From assembly GCA_900759435.1 (NCBI GenBank), contig CAAEVD010000154.1:1-10439 (forward strand): a stretch of DNA of 10,439 nucleotides. The letters are read 5' to 3'. How positions within the stretch are numbered: the stretch's first letter is position 1; the number at the start of each line of letters is the position of its first letter. Below are positions 6,656-10,439 of this stretch, piece by piece. Source of the stretch: an uncultured Collinsella sp. GTDB taxonomy: Bacteria > Actinomycetota > Coriobacteriia > Coriobacteriales > Coriobacteriaceae. The notes beneath the pieces were generated by a model. It did not search any database and was not told where the DNA came from. It saw only the letters and a list, made by a program, of their open reading frames with translations. A program made the translations under genes and the position numbers.

Positions 6656-7346
6656 CGAGCAGATGGCTGATGCCGAGGGCCTGGGCTTTGTGCCCTATAC
6701 CCGTCCGACCGGTACCGATGCGGCTGAGCCGCTTAAGATCGGCGTGCTTATCAGCGGTTCGGGTACCAACCTGCAGGCGCTGATCGACCTGATCGCCGCC
6801 GGCAAGCTCAACGCCTCGATTGAGCTTGTGGTGTCGAGCCGTCCTTCGGCCAAGGGCCTGCAGCGTGCCGAGCGCGCGGGCATCCAGACACTCACGCTGT
6901 CCAAGGATGTTTATGCCGACCCCATCGCGGCCGACGAGATTATTGCGCACGAGCTGCTCGAGCGCGGCTGCGAGTACGTGGTCATGGCCGGCTACATGCG
7001 CATGGTGCACACGCCTCTGCTGGCGGCGTTTCCCAACCGCGTGGTCAACTTGCATCCGGCGCTGCTGCCGAGCTTTACCGGTGCGCATGCGATTGACGAT
7101 GCGTTTGCTCGCGGCGTCAAGGTAACCGGCGTGACCGTGCACTTTGCCAACGAGATTTACGACAACGGCCCCATCATCGCCCAGCGTGCGCTGGCTGTCG
7201 AGGAGGGCTGGGACGTCGACACGCTCGAGGAGCACATCCACGCGATCGAGCATGTGCTGTATCCCGAGGTCGTGCAGATGCTCGCCGACGGCCGCGTTCA
7301 CGTGCTGGAGAGCGGCAAGGTCGCAATTGATGCGCCTCGTGGCTAG
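6645..7346 (+). CDS. purN: PurN, phosphoribosylglycinamide formyltransferase
   Basis: PurN transfers a formyl group from 10-formyltetrahydrofolate to GAR, giving FGAR. The 233-residue product has a non-family N-terminal extension of about 28 residues, then the formyltransferase fold: GVLISGSGTNLQALI (33-47, phosphate-binding loop), VVMAGYMRM (112-120), the catalytic Asn135 and His137 in NLHPALLPSFTGAHA, and Asp173 in VHFANEIYDNGP, matching Asn106, His108 and Asp144 of the E. coli enzyme. The ATG at 6645 overlaps the end of purM, which favours coupled translation; no strong ribosome site is seen. An in-frame ATG at 6663 would remove six residues and is also possible. A clear intrinsic terminator follows 31 nt after the stop, so this is the last gene of the purine block. 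Confidence 0.96.
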   Translation: MSANEQMADAEGLGFVPYTRPTGTDAAEPLKIGVLISGSGTNLQALIDLIAAGKLNASIELVVSSRPSAKGLQRAERAGIQTLTLSKDVYADPIAADEIIAHELLERGCEYVVMAGYMRMVHTPLLAAFPNRVVNLHPALLPSFTGAHAIDDAFARGVKVTGVTVHFANEIYDNGPIIAQRALAVEEGWDVDTLEEHIHAIEHVLYPEVVQMLADGRVHVLESGKVAIDAPRG

Positions 7347-7377
7347 TAGCGCACAGTACAATTTAGCCGAGTAGTCA

Positions 7378-7421
7378 GGGTGGTCATTGGCGCCAAGGCG
7401 CAAGTGGCCATCCTTTGTTTT
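7378..7421 (+). terminator. Intrinsic terminator of the purMN transcript
   Basis: Positions 7378-7393 pair with 7398-7413 over 16 positions (one mismatch, three G-U wobbles) around a CAAG loop, and TTTGTTTT (7414-7421) follows. It lies 31 nt after the purN stop. TACAAT at 7357-7362 resembles a -10; if it is used, this hairpin would sit in the leader of the downstream EIIA gene and act as an attenuator, but no -35 supports that. Confidence 0.85.
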
Positions 7422-7426
7422 AGGTA

Positions 7427-7478
7427 GTCACCTGCGGCGTTCTTCAGTGACTAGTCGTTAAAGAACGTCGCAGGTGAC
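7427..7478. repeat. 18-bp near-perfect inverted repeat upstream of the EIIA gene
   Basis: GTCACCTGCGGCGTTCTT (7427-7444) pairs with AAGAACGTCGCAGGTGAC (7461-7478) at all 18 positions with one G-U wobble, leaving a 16-nt loop that itself contains GACTAGTC (7449-7456). No U-tract follows on either strand, so it is not a simple terminator. A competing pairing exists: TAGTCAC (7425-7431) with GTGACTA (7447-7453). It ends about 9 nt before the ribosome binding site of the next gene. Confidence 0.75.
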
Positions 7479-7498
7479 AAGGTGAGAGAGGTGGGCCC

Positions 7499-7963
7499 AT
7501 GGCGGATAACGAAGCGCTGTTTACGCCTGAGCTGGTGTTTTTTGATTGGGAGTGCGCGACGCCGGGTGAGGTGTTTGCGCGACTCGAGGGCGAGCTCGCT
7601 CCGCGCGGCTACATTGCCGAGGGTTGGCTCAACGCCGTCCGCGCGCGCGAGGACGCCTATCCCACGGGTCTCGCTATGCCGGCGGCAAACATCGCCATTC
7701 CGCATACCGATCCGGGATTTGTGGCCAAGCCCTATATCGCGGTGGTAAAGCCCGCCGCACCTGTGACGTTCAACGCTATGGCGGGCATGGGCGCCCCGGT
7801 GCCGGCGCAGATCGTCATCAACCTGGGCATTGCCGAGCCGGGCGGTCAGGTCGAGGCACTTCAGGCGCTCATGAATATCTTTATGGATGCCGACGCTGCA
7901 GCCGATGTACTCGGCCAGACCATGCCGCAGGGCATGGTCGACGCCATCCGTCGATACTTTTAA
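7499..7963 (+). CDS. PTS sugar transporter subunit IIA, GatA/fructose-mannitol type (EIIA-2)
   Basis: EIIA proteins accept phosphate from HPr on a His and pass it to EIIB during sugar uptake; the soluble form acts in the cytoplasm. The 154-residue product spans one EIIA-2 domain. The segment AREDAYPTGLAM (49-60) followed by IAIPHTD (65-71), with His69 as the expected phosphorylation site, matches E. coli GatA (REAEFPTGI then IAIPH) better than FruA or MtlA. No EIIB or EIIC gene lies on either side, so it must work with partners elsewhere or be regulatory; the sugar cannot be read from the sequence. AGAGGTG (7487-7493) lies 5 nt before the ATG. It is isolated by the purN terminator upstream and repeats downstream, so it is probably transcribed alone, with the 18-bp inverted repeat in its leader. 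Confidence 0.88.
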   Translation: MADNEALFTPELVFFDWECATPGEVFARLEGELAPRGYIAEGWLNAVRAREDAYPTGLAMPAANIAIPHTDPGFVAKPYIAVVKPAAPVTFNAMAGMGAPVPAQIVINLGIAEPGGQVEALQALMNIFMDADAAADVLGQTMPQGMVDAIRRYF

Positions 7964-7964
7964 G

Positions 7965-8075
7965 GCCGGCACTTGGGGACTGTCCCTAACTGCCGGCAGA
8001 AAAGGAACGTCCCTAACTGCCAACCGCCAGACCTGTCCCCTTTGCACCAAAATGGTGCAGATTAACCTGTGTCCC
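7965..8075. repeat. Cluster of REP-like short repeats and hairpins
   Basis: Three structured units lie in tandem. First, GCCGGCA (7965-7971) pairs with TGCCGGC (7991-7997), enclosing GGGAC and GTCCC (7976-7986). Second, GTCCCTAACTGCC occurs twice (7982-7994 and 8009-8021), a 13-bp direct repeat with a 27-nt period. Third, TGCACCA (8043-8049) pairs with TGGTGCA (8053-8059) across AAA, and this hairpin is bracketed by ACCTGTCCC (8031-8039) and ACCTGTGTCCC (8065-8075). No reading frame or U-tract explains this. Pieces recur after purF (5407-5426) and near 3504-3512. Confidence 0.65.
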
Positions 8076-8149
8076 ATGCGCCGGGTGTGCCGCGGGGCTG
8101 CGTTGTGACACAATGGCGTTTGTTCGATTCGTGATGCGAAAGGCCAAAC

Positions 8150-9373
8150 ATGGCAAATAAGAAAAAGAACCCCGAGGTCGCGCCGACGCCCGAGCAACGG
8201 TCCCGCGCCGCCTCCAGCTCTCGCAAGAAGCAGCGCAAGACCTATGTGTCCAAGACCGTCAAGATTGTCCTGGTGGTCATCGGCGTGCTGGCGATGCTGC
8301 TCTCCGTCTCGGCCATGGCGTGCTCCGGCCTGATGTCGCAGACCGAAAGCGCCAGCTCGGGCTATAAGCTCACTGGTGGTGTGGCTGCCACTATCAACGG
8401 CACCAACCTCACCGAGGACACCGTGACCAAGCAGATCATGAGCATGCGCACGTCCTACGGCTACACCAAGGACAAGGACTGGGCACAGTACCTGGTCGAC
8501 AACGACCTCACGCCCAAGAAGTACCGCAAACAGCTCATCGACTCCTACGCGCAGCAGATCCTGCTTCAGCAGGCGCAGAAGGAAAACGGCGTGACGGTGT
8601 CGGACGACGAGGTCGAGAAGGCTTGGAAGGACGCGTGCAAGAGTGCCGGCGGCGCTAAGGCTTTCAAGAAGACCCTTAAGACCTACGGCTACACCGAGGA
8701 CACCTACAAGGATTCGCTCAAGGAGAGCCTGGCGCAGCAAAAGCTCAAGGATGCCGTGGCACCCACCAGCAAGCCCAAGGACAGCGAGATTGTCGATTAC
8801 ATCAACGAGAACCTGTCCAACTACAATGACGCCCGTCGCTCGTCGAATATTCTGATCAAGGTCGATTCTGACGCTTCCGACGAGGACAAGGCCGCCGCCA
8901 AGGCCAAGGCGCAGGAGTGCCTGGACAAGATTAACTCCGGCGAGCTGAGCTTTGAGGACGCCGTGAAGCAGTATTCCGACGACACCGGCTCCAAGGACAA
9001 GAAGGGCGATGTGGGCTGGGACAAGCTCACCACCTTCGTCGACAGCTACCAGGCGGCGCTCGAAGGCCTTAACAAGGGCGACGTGAGCGACGTGGTCGAG
9101 TCGACCTACGGCTATCACATCATCAAGTGCACCGACTACTTCCATGTCGATAATCAGGTCGATGACATTAAGCAGGTGCCCAAGGACATCAAGAAGTACG
9201 TCTCCAACGTGGTGAAGACGCAGGCGGCAAGCACCGCGTACAGCGAGTGGCTGGAGCAGTACAAGAAGGACGCCGACATCACCGTTAACCCCATGCCCAA
9301 GGATGTGCCGTACAACGTCAGCCTGAAGGGCGTCACCAAGAGTTCGACCGACGATTCGTCGACGACTAAGTAA
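8150..9373 (+). CDS. PrsA/SurA-like foldase, parvulin-type peptidyl-prolyl isomerase, membrane-anchored
   Basis: Such proteins help secreted proteins fold on the outer side of the membrane. The 407-residue product has a Lys/Arg-rich cytoplasmic N-terminus (1-38), one hydrophobic span (about 38-56), a SurA-N-like helical domain (about 75-205) and a parvulin domain (about 229-327): ILIKVDSD, INSGELSFEDAVKQYSDD (261-278), GDVGW (286-290) and YGYHIIK (320-326). A Lys-rich tail follows. Cys58 in AMACSG lies where a lipoprotein cysteine would be, but the preceding residues fit the lipobox poorly and the N-region is long, so a plain signal anchor is as likely. GAAAGG (8138-8143) lies 6 nt before the ATG; CACAAT (8109-8114) is a weak -10 candidate. 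A GatB/YqeY gene follows after 54 nt with no terminator between, so they may share a transcript. Confidence 0.88.
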   Translation: MANKKKNPEVAPTPEQRSRAASSSRKKQRKTYVSKTVKIVLVVIGVLAMLLSVSAMACSGLMSQTESASSGYKLTGGVAATINGTNLTEDTVTKQIMSMRTSYGYTKDKDWAQYLVDNDLTPKKYRKQLIDSYAQQILLQQAQKENGVTVSDDEVEKAWKDACKSAGGAKAFKKTLKTYGYTEDTYKDSLKESLAQQKLKDAVAPTSKPKDSEIVDYINENLSNYNDARRSSNILIKVDSDASDEDKAAAKAKAQECLDKINSGELSFEDAVKQYSDDTGSKDKKGDVGWDKLTTFVDSYQAALEGLNKGDVSDVVESTYGYHIIKCTDYFHVDNQVDDIKQVPKDIKKYVSNVVKTQAASTAYSEWLEQYKKDADITVNPMPKDVPYNVSLKGVTKSSTDDSSTTK

Positions 9374-9382
9374 TCATGGGGC

Positions 9383-9400
9383 GGCGCTCGTGCGAGTGCC
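9383..9400 (+). repeat. Small hairpin between the foldase and yqeY genes
   Basis: GGCGCTC (9383-9389) pairs with GAGTGCC (9394-9400) with one G-U wobble around GTGC. No T-run follows, so it is not an intrinsic terminator. It sits 13 nt before the yqeY ribosome binding site and might affect mRNA processing or translation. Confidence 0.35.
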
Positions 9401-9427
9401 GACCGCACTATTGAGGAGGATTTGCAG

Positions 9428-9871
9428 ATGACCAACGAAGAGCTGCAGAAGGAAATGATCGCGGCCATGAAGGCCAAGGACAAGGTTCGCCTGTCTATCA
9501 TTCGCCAGGTCAAGGCCGAGGTGAAGAATATCGAGGTTAACGAGCGCCGCGACGTGACCGAGGAAGACGTCAACAGCATGATCAAGCGTCTGATTAAGCA
9601 GACGAGCGAGACGCTGGAGATGTCCATTAAGGCCGGTACCGACCAGGAGCGTACCGACAACCTGACCGAGCAGGTCAAGATCCTGGAGAGCCTGCTGCCC
9701 GCGCAGGTTTCGGGCGAGGAGCTCGAGGCTCTGATCGAGCAGGTCATCGCTGAGCTGGGCGCCACGTCCAAGAAGCAGATGGGCCAGGTCATGGGAGCAC
9801 TCGGCAAGGCCACCGGTGGCAATTTCGATAAGCCTGCCGCGGCAAAGATCGTCGGCGCCAAACTTGCGTAA
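9428..9871 (+). CDS. yqeY: GatB/YqeY domain-containing protein
   Basis: The 147-residue product is a stand-alone member of the GatB/YqeY family, related to the C-terminal tRNA-binding-like domain of the amidotransferase subunit GatB; its own cellular role is not established. It is strongly helical and charged, with the family pattern of an N-terminal helical region (LQKEMIAAMKAKDKVRLSIIRQVKAEVKN split over residues 6-34), LESLLPAQ (86-93) and the C-terminal KKQMGQVMGAL (115-125), followed by KATGGNFD and a final AAAKIVG helix. Length is typical for the family (about 145-150). The ATG at 9428 is chosen because AGGAGG (9414-9419) lies 8 nt upstream; an in-frame TTG at 9422 is too close. It follows the foldase gene by 54 nt and is followed 3 nt after its stop by a perfect hairpin. 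Confidence 0.93.
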   Translation: MTNEELQKEMIAAMKAKDKVRLSIIRQVKAEVKNIEVNERRDVTEEDVNSMIKRLIKQTSETLEMSIKAGTDQERTDNLTEQVKILESLLPAQVSGEELEALIEQVIAELGATSKKQMGQVMGALGKATGGNFDKPAAAKIVGAKLA

Positions 9872-9874
9872 TTT

Positions 9875-9902
9875 GTTACGCGGTTTTACCAAACCGCGTA
9901 AC
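9875..9902 (+). repeat. Perfect 12-bp hairpin just after yqeY
   Basis: GTTACGCGGTTT (9875-9886) pairs perfectly with AAACCGCGTAAC (9891-9902) around TACC. It starts 3 nt after the stop codon. The downstream bases (GGCTCGACG) hold no T-run, so it is not a standard intrinsic terminator; it may protect the mRNA 3' end or assist the terminator at 9951. Confidence 0.8.
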
Positions 9903-9915
9903 GGCTCGACGCTGC

Positions 9916-10014
9916 AAACCCGTACACGCGGCAATCTGACGTTCAATTTCAAGGGCGCGACCATAAGGTCTGCGCCCTTTCATTTCACGTCACCTTGCTC
10001 GCGTGTACGGGTTT
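9916..10014. repeat. 99-nt imperfect palindrome, MITE-like or structured RNA
   Basis: This occupies the middle of a 350-bp gene-free stretch (9872-10221). AAACCCGTACACGCG (9916-9930) is the exact inverse of 10000-10014. Inside it GCAA (9931-9934) pairs with TTGC (9995-9998), TGACGT (9937-9942) with ACGTCA (9987-9992), AAGGGCGC (9951-9958) with GCGCCCTT (9972-9979), and GACC (9959-9962) with GGTC (9967-9970), loop ATAA. That makes 37 pairs in one nested arm. CGCTG occurs on both sides (9910-9914 and 10016-10020), like a target-site duplication. There is no transposase and no reading frame in it. Confidence 0.7.
9951..9985 (+). terminator. Probable intrinsic terminator of the foldase-yqeY transcript
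   Basis: AAGGGCGC with GACC (9951-9962) pairs with GGTC and GCGCCCTT (9967-9979, one bulged T), followed by a T-rich run broken by CA (9978-9985). It is the apical part of the larger palindrome and may be the functional core. Termination would lie about 110 nt after the yqeY stop. Confidence 0.6.
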
Positions 10015-10062
10015 TCGCTGACTTATGCTCAACAAGGGCGGTTGTATTATTTTCTGGTTTTG

Positions 10063-10095
10063 AGGGGCGTGACCATTGTGGTCGCGCCCCTTTTT
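10063..10095 (+). terminator. Strong intrinsic terminator before the ABC transporter gene
   Basis: AGGGGCGTGACCA (10063-10075) pairs with TGGTCGCGCCCCT (10079-10091) with one G-U wobble around TTG, and the T-run 10091-10095 follows. It lies 192 nt beyond yqeY and has no gene of its own, so it may be a back-up for the terminator at 9951, whose stem it resembles (12 of 14 bases in the 5' arm). A TATTAT (-10-like) at 10045-10050 would give only a transcript of about 40 nt. Confidence 0.8.
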
Positions 10096-10160
10096 GCTGG
10101 GCTGTCCCCAATGAGTGGGTTAAAGGTTGCGGGTTCTTTACGGGAATGTAGTGTGGGCTG

Positions 10161-10186
10161 CGGAAACGTGGTTCTTTCCGTACAAT
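10161..10186 (+). promoter_or_regulatory. Candidate promoter with inverted repeat upstream of the ABC transporter gene
   Basis: TACAAT (10181-10186) is a five-of-six -10 hexamer 35 nt before the start codon; no clear -35 is present. CGGAAA (10161-10166) and TTTCCG (10175-10180) form a perfect 6-bp inverted repeat with an 8-nt spacer directly abutting the -10, where a bound repressor would block RNA polymerase. The regulator is unknown. Confidence 0.4.
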
Positions 10187-10221
10187 AGTTCAGCTCGTGT
10201 AAACGCAGGGAAGGGACATTC

Positions 10222-10439
10222 ATGGCAGACATGATCGAGATCAAGCATCTCAACAAGTACTTTGGCGACCTGCATGTGCTCAAAGATATCAATCTCACCG
10301 TCAAGCGCGGCGAGAAGCTCGTAATGATCGGGCCTTCCGGCTCGGGTAAGTCGACGCTCATCCGTTGCGTCGATTATCTGGAGGAGCCCACGTCGGGCGA
10401 GGTCGTCATCGACGGTACGCCGCTCACCAAAAAGAACCA
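10222..10439 (+). CDS. Amino-acid-type ABC transporter ATP-binding protein (5' part only)
   Basis: Only the first 72 codons are inside the window; the gene runs off the right edge. The visible part is the start of an ABC ATPase: the aromatic A-loop in NKYFGDLHVLKDINL (Tyr13), then Walker A GPSGSGKST (37-45), then LIRCVDYLEEPTSGEVVIDG. The LIRC...LEEPTSG stretch is characteristic of the polar amino acid importers (GlnQ/ArtP/HisP/GltL group), which use ATP to drive uptake with a permease and a solute-binding lipoprotein. The substrate cannot be told from this part. GGGAAGGG (10208-10215) lies 6 nt before the ATG. It starts a new transcription unit after the terminator at 10063-10095. The signature (LSGGQ), Walker B and H-loop fall outside the window. 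Confidence 0.88.
   Translation, partial: MADMIEIKHLNKYFGDLHVLKDINLTVKRGEKLVMIGPSGSGKSTLIRCVDYLEEPTSGEVVIDGTPLTKKN

Noticed and set aside
8309..8326. Lipoprotein signal at Cys58 of the foldase
   Set aside because: The residues before the Cys (SAMA) fit the lipobox poorly and the charged N-region is unusually long, so I call a membrane anchor without asserting lipidation.
7451..9145. 564-codon open frame on the minus strand across the EIIA and foldase genes
   Set aside because: It spans two well-supported opposite-strand genes and the repeat cluster between them, shows low-complexity Leu/Val/Gly runs, and has no recognisable domain.
10003..10188. 61-codon plus-strand frame in the gene-free region before the ABC transporter
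   Set aside because: It runs straight through a strong intrinsic terminator, has no ribosome site, and its sequence is explained by the hairpins there.
9872..10221. tRNA, CRISPR array or retron-like ncRNA in the gene-free stretch
   Set aside because: There is no cloverleaf, no regularly spaced repeats, and no reverse transcriptase or Cas gene nearby. The long hairpin alone does not support any of these.
10047..10361. 104-codon minus-strand frame crossing the ABC transporter start
   Set aside because: It is antisense to the ATPase coding start, crosses a terminator and has no homology I recognise.

Overview
This window looks like a chromosomal housekeeping segment from a GC-rich Gram-positive anaerobe of the Coriobacteriia (Actinomycetota), most likely Collinsella or a close relative. 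That placement is an inference from four things: GC-rich codon use, an iron-sulfur-type PurF, an actinobacterial-style PurM motif (GGEMAEHPG), and the mix of a class B sortase, a PrsA-like foldase and a MoaE-like protein. No 16S or other marker gene is present to confirm it.

Layout. Positions 139-2109 (+) hold a probable operon: purE, a class B sortase and a short MoaE-like protein. It ends in a strong hairpin at 2133-2175 that also serves the converging gene. Positions 2209-3438 (-) hold a multi-spanning membrane protein with a C-terminal CmpB-type (putative ABC-transporter type IV) domain. A 285-bp divergent intergenic region follows. Positions 3724-7346 (+) hold the purine genes purF, purM and purN; purM and purN overlap by 11 nt, and the block ends in an intrinsic terminator at 7378-7421. 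Then come a stand-alone PTS EIIA of the GatA/fructose type (7499-7963), a membrane-anchored parvulin foldase (8150-9373), a GatB/YqeY-domain protein (9428-9871), a 350-bp gene-free region dense in inverted repeats, and the start of an amino-acid-type ABC transporter ATPase (10222 to the window end).

How the genes work together. PurF, PurN, PurM and PurE catalyse the first, third, fifth and sixth stages of de novo IMP synthesis (PRPP to PRA; GAR to FGAR; FGAM to AIR; AIR/N5-CAIR to CAIR). No purK, purD, purL, purC, purB or purH lies in the window. The sortase and the foldase both act at the outer face of the membrane but are not adjacent. I see no functional link between the other neighbours.

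The protein-coding part is ordinary. The less ordinary material is intergenic: a roughly 100-nt, 37-bp imperfect palindrome with matching 5-bp flanks (9916-10014), an 18-bp inverted repeat just upstream of the EIIA gene (7427-7478), and a family of short GTCCC-type repeats seen between several genes. I found no convincing evidence of a new multi-gene system, CRISPR array, prophage or transposase.
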